Of a DNA stretch of 64,000 nt, positions 25,088-37,643 are shown in pieces. The position numbers were made by a program, and so were the translations under genes. The notes under the pieces are model-generated. The model saw nothing but the letters and a program-made list of their open reading frames with translations, was not told the origin of the DNA and searched no databases. The number at the start of each line of letters is the position of its first letter. Position 1 is the first letter of the stretch. Location of the stretch: assembly GCA_020081605.1 (NCBI GenBank), contig JAHREC010000062.1, positions 1,922,001-1,986,000 of the forward strand. Reading direction: 5' to 3'. Source of the stretch: Albifimbria verrucaria. Lineage: Eukaryota; Ascomycota; Sordariomycetes; Hypocreales; Stachybotryaceae.

Positions 25088-27760
25088 CAGTATGTGTCAT
25101 TCTTGGTCTTGGCCGGCTTGAGCTAGCCAGATAACATCATCACGGCTGTCGCATATTGCTTTTCACGGGCTAGCTTTTTCCACATGCTTTCGCCGCGGTA
25201 CTGCGGAGTGCTCTACCTGGACCCTTCCTACCACCCCAGTTCGCCAATCCCTGGACCGCTGTGATCATGGGGCGTTCCATGGACTGTTGCCTTGTTCTGG
25301 TTTATGAGGGCAAATTACGGAGTACCCAATTGATCGTGCCCCTCCTTCCCTCCCCTCCCTTCCCTGGAGTGCCTCGATAGTGCGTTTTGCCATGTCTTCT
25401 TAGAGTAGGATCATGATACTATTTCCACCAACAGCGTGCACGTACCTATAGCCGCTGCCCTATGGTTTGGGGTGGAGGGCCAATAGCCCGACGAGATTAT
25501 CCGTGGCTGAGACAAACGACTTACTACATCACGACCTTCAGGGAGATACCAGCCTCATTTCCGCGCACAGCTGGCACTGTCATTGCTCGCTCGCAAAGCA
25601 AGCAAGCAGGCATGCTCGTATGCCGAGCCCCTTGCTAGCCTGGGCTCTTTTGCTCCAGTATGTACCTCCTGTGGTGCCTCAGCATCTGCTGCAACGCACC
25701 CCCTGTCTCCAGCTGCATCGTAAGGTTAGACGAGATGCAAAGAACCATATCAGGATGTTTTCCACGCCTCAATCGCGCGCCTAGTGCCAGGCCCCTACTG
25801 GTACCTTTTAAGCCTGTATTCTAGTCTTTTCTGGGTAGGGTCCGAGCAGGGCTCAGAAGGTGCGTCGTCGCGGTGAGAGGATCCTTTTGTTCTTTCATGA
25901 TTCGACGCATCAGTCTTGGGATAATTTACGCACATGATGTCCTAGATCAACGTGTACTGTTCTGCATCCAGACCCGTCGGAAAGGCAAGGTCTGCATGTA
26001 GTAGGGCAGACCCTGTTTCAGACCCGGCCGATCCAGCTTCTGCTCTTGCTCAATAGAGACTTGATCGTCTTTGTTGTAGGTTCGAAGGATCACAACCGAT
26101 ATTAACCGCCTCGCCTAGACCAAAAGCCTACACGCATTTCATAATTTTCTAAAGGGGCCTCGAGTTCTGGATCAAGTTGTTCCACAGTCTTGGCATCCAG
26201 AATAGCCTTACTGCTCACAGAAGGATGCCGTTAGCTGCCGGGTATGGTTTGAGTACGATGAACCGATCTGGTGGGAGGCACAGGCTCGTCGAGTCGATTA
26301 TTCAGGATCTCCACTCCGCCGGTGGCGGAGCTATGGAGATAGGGATTTGGGCCACAAGGAATCAATTACTAACGTGCATTTGAAGAGCATCGTTGAGAAC
26401 AGGGCGACCTGCGGACACATCTCCCGCTGTTCCGCAATAGTGCAGACAGACGATGCGCTTCATGGATGACAGCCTTTCTAAGCGGGCGCTCATCAGGAGT
26501 CACATGAGGAACACTCATCATAGCCATACCCCAGCCGATGGTTTTTATTGGCAGTCATGGGTATTCAGGAGATGCATGACCAGCTCTCCGCAAACATGAC
26601 GAGCCTTCTTTGGGTAGCATAGGCGCCTTGGGTATGCCTTGAAGCTTTCCGGTTGGGCGACGAGAAATGCATGTCTTCTAGGCATGAACGACAACATGTG
26701 CGCCTGACTTTCGAAGGCGCCAACCCAGTGATTTACAGTCGCAGGAACTGTGTACATATATGCAAGGAACAAGCTATGGTAGTACCAAAAACCTGCCCAT
26801 GGACTCCGCAGGGTCAAGCCACCGTCGCTTGTCGGGGACGTTCAAGATGCCGGTAGCTGTTGGCACCTCCTGAGGATCTTGTGCGGGTTTGCGGATAAGA
26901 CACCGAAATTCTTGCCACGATGAACCCATTGCAGCGGGGGTGAGTGTGACCAGCCATGGTGGTGAACCAGGTGCGTATCCATGTCGACAGACTGTGACAA
27001 GCGTGGACTCTAAATGGGAGTATGTGATCCTTCGGTGTTCGTCAACTGCCAACGTGTACGGCTGACGTATGTCACTCTCTGCAGTTGGTACGCAAGGGCT
27101 GGGCCGGGCGACGTAGTAGGTGGTTGATGCCATCACCGATACATGTGTACGACAATAGAAAGGATCGTCTGTGCTGGTGGGATGTCAAACCGTTGGCGTT
27201 AGGTAGCTTACTCGGATATCTTGAAGACGTCACAGCCTCCTGAGTCGGAGGTAGGTTGATTCACAATCACTCTGCAGAGTCCACGTTACACGGCATCTAG
27301 GCGTGAGGTTGCAGCGTGCGATCCTCTGAAGAAGACGTTGCCACCCAACCGAGGACGGGCACGGCCGGGCACACCCGGTGGTGGGATTTGGGGGTTAGCA
27401 TGCAGACTACCAAAGTCCCATCAGCCTCTCCAGCAGGTTTGAGGCGGGATAGCTGGATGCTAGGCGCCGTCGCCTCGGGGAGGAACATCTGCAATGCAAC
27501 CATAGCTATTGCTTCCGCGGGCAGCATGCGCCGCCCATTTCAAGGCGTGAATCATGGTGAATGTTTTGAGTTTCTTTCTTCTACCTCGCCGTCTTATGGC
27601 ATGAAATGTGCATTGCTGGAGCTACTCAGGTGGTCAGACTGTTTGCTCGTTAGAGTCATTTGCTGCGCGTTCTGTGTGTTTTTCCCCGTGAGACCAACAC
27701 GGACTACATTTGGCTCACGTCTCGGCCAGGCACCCGAGGCCTGAATGCCTGACTATATTC

Positions 27761-27825
27761 TGTGTTGGTTGTTGGTTGACGGTTGCGTTGCTGTTGTTGG
27801 TTGTGCTACTTGCTGCTTGCTGCGG
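27761..27825. repeat. GTTG-rich low-complexity run
   Basis: Repeated TTGGTTG/GTTGCT units over about 65 bp inside the gene-free stretch. The pattern is irregular and no function is inferred. Confidence 0.5.
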
Positions 27826-29222
27826 GGGTGGCAATACTTGTGACAAGTGAAGCCCAGGTCGCGTCCTCGGGACGGGTAAGGCCGTGCCGCTGTAACATTT
27901 GTGAGTTGCGATTGCATCCCATCGTACATCATCCGCTGAGATCTGAGCTCGTTCAACCAACATGACTCCGATGTTAGCAACATCACCGTAACGGTGTGAT
28001 TCAGCGTGCCGTGTCTTTGAACCGGGGCTTCTTTTTGGGTCTCTGCATGGGAAAGCGGGTTCTGGTCAAGGTTGTGAAGGCCTGGACTGGCCAAAGTTTG
28101 TTTGATCAAGCGCCCGCTGTTGATTCCTTCTGGTGCGGCATGTAGTTTCGGTTGGGAGAGAGAGGAGAGGAGAAGGGTGTTCCTCGAGGGGATCTCGTCT
28201 CCTTCGAAGAGGGGCTGGAGACCTGAGCGAAGGTGCCCGTGCAATTCTGTTAACCTAGACCTGATAGTGTATTGTTCCTATCGACGATTGTGGTGACCAC
28301 ATATGTTGAAGCTAGGACAACCGGTAGGGCTTGTTTGGACATGTTGGATATCTCGGGTGAGTCTACCTATCTAGTCCGGTGTGCCTTGTGCGTGTTCCTT
28401 TGCTACATTTCGTATTGGTATGGTAGATCCGCGGTGAGTGCTTTAGCTGGTATGAAGAAGCCCGACAATGAGGCGTTGTATGGGAAGTTTCATACTAAGA
28501 GTTGGTGATAGTTTGTTGGTGTTGTTGATAACTGGCTCTACGTAGGCAAGTAAACAAGCTCCAGTATGATCCATCGCCCACTACCAGATCAACCAGGAAG
28601 CAGTATGTGATTCATAGAAGAACCGACAGAGGAAAGGGTACGTTGAACCCACCAAACCACGTATGATTGAATGTTTGGCGACACAAGACATTGTATACTC
28701 ACCATCTTATCTCACGATGGATAGGTATTCCACAACTTGGTGTTGCTCATGGCTATAGGGTAGCCAAGAGAGGCTCGAGCTGACATCAGCCGCATGTCTC
28801 GGCTGTGTCTCTCTTAAGCGTATTCTCGCCAATAAGGTACGGCCCAGGTACACGATGGCTATGCTTACCTTACGCAAGCTACGAGAAGCCCTGTAATTTT
28901 ATATTTGTACCACCGATGGTTCCGTCATTCCCGTCGTGGCTCGCAAGAAGGAACCGTAAGAAAATCATTTGCATTGCTGTGAATAGAATTGCACCGAGAG
29001 TCCCGCCCGCGCCAGTGGATTTCGATCCAGCCTTTGTTCTGTGGCCCCTTTTCCTCTCTTCACTTTATTTTTTTCTTCTTCTAAGCCTTGTTATCACGAC
29101 CTCGATTGACTGGATGGACTACGTATGAATTGACCAGTGCACACGACCTATTCCGATCCCCGTGCGACCCGTCCCGTCTCGCCCACTAAACCACCCGTCC
29201 GACCATCGTCGAGTCGCCCGCC

Positions 29223-30179
29223 ATGTGGGAGCTGATCAAGGCCTGCGTGGGCACTCTGACGCCCGTCTTCATGGTCCTGTCGCCGGTCCTGTCCTACAGT
29301 GACCAGGCCCTGTCGATGCACCGGAAGAAATCGAGCGCTGGGTTTTCCCTCGACATCCCTCTGATCATGCTGGTCGCGTCCCTGTTGAGGTAGCTACCAG
29401 CCTTCGCAGCGGCCTGGGGAAACAATGCTAAATCCAATAGGATATTTTACTGGTTCGGCGCGCGGTTCGACGTGAGCCTGCTGTTGCAGGCGATTATCAT
29501 GGTGGGCATGCAGATCGTCCTGCTCAAGATCGCTCTCGACCACCGACTACCACCGTCCTCGAAAGGAGGCGAGGCTGCACTGCCCTTCGTGGGAGCCCAA
29601 GACCCCGTGTCGGGCTGGCAGAGGCCGTACGATTTCTGGCAGTGGAGGTCACCGAAGCCGTGAGTTTGCTTGCGCCTCCCCTTTTACCAGGATAAAGCTG
29701 ACATGCGTTGGGCCGATAGCTACTGGCAGTTTGTGATTTACCTCCTCGCCGGCCTCGTCACCTGCGAGCTTCTCCTCTCGCACTTCCCGTCGGTATACCC
29801 TGTCTACTCCGCCGCCATCGGTTACATTGGGCTTTCGGTGGAGGCGATCCTGCCGGTGCCGCAAATCTTGACGAACGCGCGCGCAGGATGCATCAAGGGC
29901 TTCCGGCTGTCGATCCTGGCGAGCTGGCTGGCGGGCGACGCCATGAAGATGACGTGGTTCTTCACGGCGACGACGCCCATCCCATGGCCCTTCAAGATCT
30001 GCGGCATCTTCCAGGGCCTGTGCGACTGCACGCTGGGTCTACAGTATCTCAAGTACGGGAGCGGGGATGCGGTTGTCAAGGATCACGCGACAGAGCTGAG
30101 CATTCAGATTCCTAGTAGGAGGGGCTCGGTTCTGGACGAGCGCCTGTCGGCGGTGCTTGAGAAGGAGGTGCAAGATTAA
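29223..30179 (+). CDS. PQ-loop membrane protein (SLC66A2/PQLC1-like)
   Basis: A seven-helix protein of the PQ-loop/MtN3 superfamily, 281 residues. Exons are 29223-29389, 29441-29659 and 29720-30179, and the frame is intact throughout. The two PQ-loop regions are VLSPVLSYSDQALSMHRKKS near residue 20 and ILPVPQILTNARAGCIKGF near residue 185; the second has the canonical Pro-Gln pair. The yeast relative of this subfamily (Any1/Cfs1) acts in endosomal and Golgi phospholipid asymmetry, so an endomembrane role is a family-based inference. The first loop lacks the PQ dipeptide (SPVLSY), as in PQLC1-like proteins. The start is the only ATG just before the first helix. Confidence 0.85.
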
Positions 30180-30858
30180 AGCTTTAATATACAGTCTAGA
30201 GGATCAAGACAAGAAGTAATAGTAATAGAAAAATAGAACAAGTTCACGTTAGGATGGAGGCCACCATCGGTCTTGGCCTTGGCGGGAGACGTGGGGATGC
30301 ATCTCCAGCAGGGAACAACCAGCCAGTCACCATGGAATACGTCGGCAGCGCAAGCCTCAAGTAAGACCTGTTCATGTCATTGTCTCAGATCCACGAGACG
30401 AAGCATCTCTGTTCTAACCTCACGAAGCAGCGAAGGGAAAGAAAAGAAGAAAGATAAAGCATAGAGGGTTCTTTGCCTCCAACCACGGTTGCTATTTCTG
30501 GCAACGGCATATGGAGACAGGGATCTGATCTTTGACAAGGGCTTGGCGAAAGCCCCCTCATGGTGTCTGTACCTGAGGAGACAGGCCAAAAGATGCTGTG
30601 CGGTTTCCCAAGCGTTACGATTTGGTAACAAGGTACCGTCAGCCAAAGTTGTCCGCATTGGATGGTTGGTCAAGACCAGGACTAGAGTCGAGATGTTGAG
30701 ACATTATGACAAGCAAGACTGCGAATAGAATCGACATGGCATTTTTCTGGAAACAATAGTCCACTTCCGGGGCATGTTTCTTCTCTCTTCGTTCTAAAAC
30801 CCGTGGTCGCTCCTATCTAGAATGCACCAGGTCTCACATTCGGCCTCGAGGATCTTAT

Positions 30859-30886
30859 CCCATCCCATCCCCATCCCCATCCCCAG
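30859..30886. repeat. CCCAT(C) tandem run
   Basis: Five consecutive CCCATC/CCCCAT units, a simple-sequence repeat upstream of the duplicated-motif gene. Confidence 0.7.
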
Positions 30887-31958
30887 CCACCCGACTTTCT
30901 CAAAGCAGGCAGCCTTGACGCTGCAGACTGACTCCATCTCATCGTGCAGCGCTGCTCGCTAGATTCGATTCATCCCTAGTCGCAGCCGTTCTCTGCCGGA
31001 ACCCGTGCTGCTCTATTGTGTTGCAACGGTTGTGGCTGCGATATCGATCAATGCTTGACAAGGTCTATCCGTTGATGCTCTGATTTCTGGTTGGGACATC
31101 TCTTTGGTTCTTGTTGGGTTCGTTCGTTCATTCGTTCCCTGCAGTTTCCCCGGCTATACCTGGTCAACTTGCTTTCCATTCTGGTGGTATATCGCAAGCA
31201 TTGGCCTCGCCCATTGCGAACAAACCAGTACCATCATCAACATTAACAACAGCAACAATAGCTCACCCAAGCTCGGATCAACAACCACCGCCAGCTTCTA
31301 TTGGTGTCGCCTGGTCCTTGATTCACTTCCGACGAAGCACAACCTTGATATAAAGCCCACAGCTGCTGGCATTTAACACCCTCGTTTTGCCTTGGCACCA
31401 GGCGCTTCGACTTTGACCCAATACCATTCGCCCCAAGGGCTGCTGCACAGCTGTCGTCAACTGTTCACCTCGACAGCAGCTCGCCAGCTGTTCCAGGCCG
31501 CCTTCACTTCAGCAGCTCGTGCACTCAAAAACTTGACCTGAATTCTCCCTCCTCAACCTCCCCTTCTGCATCTCTCATCACCGTCCACCTAACCCCAACT
31601 CACAACCCACATGAACCCCCAGCACCGGCAGTGTTCACGTCTTCTCTATTGAAGCCCTCCTTGCTATATCACGACCTTCCTCAATCCTATATATTTTTTT
31701 CTTACCTCTGCCACATCTCATCACGAGTCAACGTCTCACAAACACTTCATCCTGCCTTACCTCTTTCACGGGCATTTGCTGCCTACGAGGCTGCCACATC
31801 TGCGCTCTCTTGGTTCTTTCAATCTGAGCTCAACCGTAACACGAAGCTTGTTTCATCTCTTCTCTGGATTCACGTCCGTTTATGGACGATACAGCCGCAG
31901 CTTGAGTAGCCAGCGACTTTCTGAGACCGATAGACTACGCAACTTCAGCAATTTCCCA

Positions 31959-32121
31959 GTAAGTGAACAAGACTCCTTTCATTTGCTCTTATTTTCGATC
32001 AGTTGCCAGCTGGTATCTGGCGTTGGGCGCTCAGCACTCATATTTTTCCCGTTCCAAGCACTGTCTTTTGCCGTAGCTGTTCACCTCCACATCATTTTGC
32101 TAACGATATGACTTGGTTCAG
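31959..32121 (+). other. Possible 5'-leader intron
   Basis: A GTAAGT donor at 31959, a branch-like GCTAACG at about 32099 and an acceptor TTCAG at 32117-32121 lie upstream of the ATG at 32275. This would be a 163 bp leader intron. It rests on splice signals only. Confidence 0.4.
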
Positions 32122-32274
32122 AACTCCTTTTCTCAGAGCCTTTCATTCTCATACCACTTCCTTCAGCCACACTCGCCAACCTTGCCTACGCATGGGGACG
32201 AAAGACTATCAATACTCTCGTTGACATCTTCGTATCAAATACAGCCCTCAGTAACACACAGCTACTATCACAAA

Positions 32275-33448
32275 ATGGCACCCACAAACTCCAAGGCCAA
32301 TTACAAGTCGTACGAGGCACAGGCCCGGATGGTCCGCGCCATCGTCGCCGCTCATCCAGAGACCAAGTGGAATTACAAGGGTAAGCATATGCATTTTCCG
32401 TTTCTCTGTTCCTCCAGCACAATACACTGCCTCCCCAGCGCTCATTTCTTCACTTTCATCTTCTCTGCCCTGGTTGGGACGAAGATTGACCCTTCGTCCC
32501 AGAAATTGCGGCCTGTTATGGGAGTGACATGACTGAGCATGCCCTGAACCATCGATTCCGTCGCCTCCGCGCTCAGGCAATCATCGTCCGCGAGGGACGC
32601 CAGCAGGGGTTCGACATGAGAGACATGTTTGTTGAAGAGGGATCCTTGCCTACCACGCAGGAGTCCGTTGACAAACAAAGTATGCTTGACCCTTTGGCTA
32701 TTATCTCACCTGTTTGCTCGCCTTTCATATCTACAATTACACAAACACATTGCATACCTCGTCGAGTACAAGGCGTAGCCCAAGCAAAGCTAACGTGTAT
32801 TGCAGACATTGCCAAGTACTTTGGCCAGTCCACTGCCGACGGTATCCAGTTTCAGTTCAGAGGTATCAAGAAAGATGCCGATCTTTTGAGACAAACGGAG
32901 CGCAACGGTGGAGATGTTGCAAACTGCCTCGATATCAGCGGCGGCACGAGTGCAATGTCCACGCCATGCAAGCCCACACCCACCAGACCTCGTGCTCCTC
33001 GCTCCACCGGCAAGGGCAGCAAGCGCAAGCCGCCCACTACCTTCATCAAGCGGAGCGACACAGACGACGAGGACGAGAAGGAAGAATGCGATGACTGGAG
33101 TGACAAGGACGACAGCCCCTCCAAGCGAACCAAGACTGGAGCCCTCCCGGGCCAGAGGAACGGGACTCCATCTCGCCGAGCTGCCGTGAGAGCGGTCGCT
33201 ACCATCGCCGACGCATCGGCACAGCTACAGGACAACGAGGTGCTTTCCGATTTCGAAGCTCCCGCCCCAATTCCAGACAGGGTTCCTATCGCTCCACCCA
33301 CAACCATTGCGCCAGCTTCCATCTTTGGCCCTGTCACGCTCATGTCGCCAGTGGCCCCTTCAGCGAGATGGCAGAGGATCCATACCTTGGTGGGTCCGCT
33401 GACAATGATGGCTACACCAACAACTACTTCGACGATGGGTTTATTTGA
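32275..33448 (+). CDS. Uncharacterised fungal protein with duplicated helix-rich motif
   Basis: Exons 32275-32380, 32503-32679 and 32806-33448, about 308 residues. The N-terminal 130 residues contain two related units: IAACYGSDMTEHALNHRFRR near residue 36 and IAKYFGQSTADGIQFQFRGI near residue 95. They share I-A-x2-aromatic-G-x6-hydrophobic-x3-F-R and are followed by basic helices, resembling small DNA-binding-type helix bundles common in fungal nuclear proteins. A basic, Ser/Thr/Pro-rich region follows (GKGSKRKPPTTF), then an acidic run (DTDDEDEKEE) and a nuclear-signal-like SKRTKTG. With one C restored at 33355-33358 the protein ends in an acidic tail, EMAEDPYLGG...FDDGFI. A nuclear role is inferred; no named family was recognised. 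Confidence 0.75.
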
Positions 33449-34507
33449 GTCCCATCATCAGATTATTGGGTTGCCCTTGCATATATCGCCGGCTTCCCAT
33501 ATTTTCTCTAACCCCCAAAATTAACAGGCAGTGCGCCAGGAGGATTCATTCGACGATCTTTCTCACGTTCTGAATTACACGCGGCGTTTAAGGCAGGATA
33601 AAAAACACAATACACGTCACAACTACGCCGCTTTCTACCCCAAGATATCCACCAGTTTTCTTTTTCTTCTTCTCTCTCTCTTTATTTTTCTTTCTCATCT
33701 ACGTCCCTCCATCTCGGACACTTTTGCGTCACTACCATGACGAGAAATAACACTTTGTGGTCCCCAAAAAATCTCGCCTTTTAAGGTGCGGCACGTGTAT
33801 ATGAGGACAGACGACATTTGGCTCTAGGAAATGGCTTTTGGGGAAAAGACGAACGCAGCGACTGAGTTAGGGTCTGCTGCTTTGTATCTATTAGATAGGT
33901 CAGCATCTGACAAACGAGGACGGAGGATGCGCGGCAGACGGCAGAGCTCTTGCTAGCGAAAATTTGTGCGTCTGGCACATTCACCACAACTCTATGCCTT
34001 GGTTTATTCCGTGCTTGGTGATGTGTTGCTAGGTAATAGCCGTATATCATCCATTCACTACTTAGTGGTGAGGAGTAGACATGGTCTATAATGTAGAGGT
34101 AGCAATATGATGAATAGTTAAGTCTGTCTCTTTTCACCGGTTCAAGAGATAATGACGAGTGAATACTATCAATAACAGATATAGCACTGATCTGCCAATC
34201 CATGAGATGTATGTTAAAACTTATCATAGACAGGAATAACATATAAAGCCCACGATGGCTCTAGGAATGTAACACAAATGTATATCTTCATGCCCCTAGT
34301 ATTCTATCACTAGCCACATATTTCGTAGCCGACAAAAGCCCACTTCTTCCCAGGTTCAAGATATGCTACACGTTTACCACTTCATGTACGCTCATATATT
34401 ATGTATATTCATCCAGTACTTGTTCAATCTAGCCCAACTCCATCAATACGTCTCGACACAGCATGCTAAACCCTACCCACGGCGATTTTTAACAACACGT
34501 CTCAGTT
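33449..34507. other. Convergent intergenic region, AT-rich
   Basis: About 1.06 kb between convergent 3' ends. It has a T/CT-rich run at 33655-33710 and is AT-rich from 33780 to 34470, consistent with untranslated 3' sequence. Short frames on both strands show no domain. Confidence 0.45.
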
Positions 34508-36531
<2,024 letters not shown>

Positions 36532-37643
36532 GGTGGTTGGTTGACTGGTGTAGGGAATATGGGAGGTGTTGAATGTGCCTGTGAAGGCAGTCGGGTCCCG
36601 CGCGTGTGCCGAGCTGTGTCCAGGCCCGGGAGACTTGGCGTCGCTGGAGATGTGAACGTAACAGGATGAGCCTTGTGGCGATGGGATGGATCGAGGTCTC
36701 AGTTAAAAAGTCGAGACGGGCAGGGGATCATGACATCAGCCGGGTCAAAGAAAGGTAAGGCATCTGGATCTCTCTGACTTGTCCAACAGGAAGGCGCTAC
36801 CCGATCTCGGGGAATGATTTTTGATGGCGGGGCAGGCGCGCTGGGTCTGGTCGTGGCGGGGTTGAGTTTGCGAATCAGCGGACCCCTGCGCCTATCTGCG
36901 ACGACTATGTACTACATCCGTCATACTGTACCTACCTATAGTACCTACCTACCTACCTAGGTAGGTAACTAACCTCAAGGTACACTGGCTGGCTTCCACC
37001 ACCTCATCCCCCTCGAGGCACGGCAGGTACGTACATGAGTCGTTCCCCCTGCCGGTACTGCAAGCAAGGGCTCCAAAGGCTTGTCGGCCAGGCAAGTACC
37101 TGAGTAAGGTACACCGTACCTGGCTCAGGGTCCTCCTTAATCGCACACTGCAAGGTACAGCACACGTGCTGCTAAATTACATGAATGATCATTCGAATTT
37201 AGGCAAGAAAACCACGCTGATATCCATTGCCTGACAAAACCTCACAGTTGCCTATTAAATTTTTGGCGATCGTGAATTTGGACTTGAATATCAGAACTAT
37301 GGACGTGATTGCGATGAACTACCACTGTCCCTTGCTTGGGAGGTGAGGTACACAGTCAGGCGCAGGTACAAGTACAGTCATCCGTTATCCATGTACGTAC
37401 AGAGGTACTCGACAGGCACAACGTCACTTTCGGTATGTGGCCCGAGCTCCAATTGCAGACAGCTTCTGTCCCGTTTCGTCAACTTTTTATTCTTTCCCTT
37501 GTTCAACATCACCACGTTCCCTTCTATGGATCAGCATTGCTACGCCACTCCTCGCATGCGTATCAATCTACTATAGCCGTTCCAGAATCAACCTCTCAGG
37601 TCGACTAGAACCCTTCGAGCCTTCGAATAATGAGCGTATCCTA
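36532..37643. promoter_or_regulatory. Divergent promoter, MTHFR and mitochondrial LeuRS
   Basis: 1.1 kb with dense GTACCT/GGTAC elements from 36928 to 37160 and a perfect 18-bp palindrome at 36950-36967. No gene is supported. The frame upstream of the synthetase start stays open, but the preceding residues do not look like part of the protein. Confidence 0.45.
36950..36967. repeat. 18-bp perfect palindrome of TACC units
   Basis: TACCTACCTAGGTAGGTA is its own reverse complement and sits inside a run of CCTA repeats in the divergent promoter. It could be a binding site or simple-sequence DNA. Confidence 0.6.

Larger units (their letters stand above)
16913..29222. other. 12.3 kb stretch with no recognisable gene
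   Basis: It lies between divergent genes (Zn2Cys6 regulator and PQ-loop protein). Open frames are short, the longest about 200 codons at 16999-17619 (-), and none resembles a known domain or links through plausible introns to a conserved protein. Base composition looks mixed rather than AT-rich, so it does not look like heavily RIP-mutated repeat or an AT-rich centromere. There are scattered low-complexity runs (T-rich 23331-23358, GTTG-rich 27761-27825) and a few CGGAGTA elements. It may contain long control regions, non-coding transcripts or a decayed element that I cannot recognise. Confidence 0.55.
30180..32274. promoter_or_regulatory. Long CT-rich leader and promoter region
   Basis: About 2.1 kb between two plus-strand genes. 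The second half (31000-32270) is strongly pyrimidine-rich with many TCTTCCT/CTTC tracts, typical of a long fungal 5' leader. A C-rich tandem run is at 30859-30886. Short open frames here have no recognisable domains. Confidence 0.5.

Noticed and set aside
16913..29222. RIP-mutated repeat or centromeric block
   Set aside because: The DNA does not look AT-rich by eye and lacks long TA-rich tracts. A RIP index was not computed.
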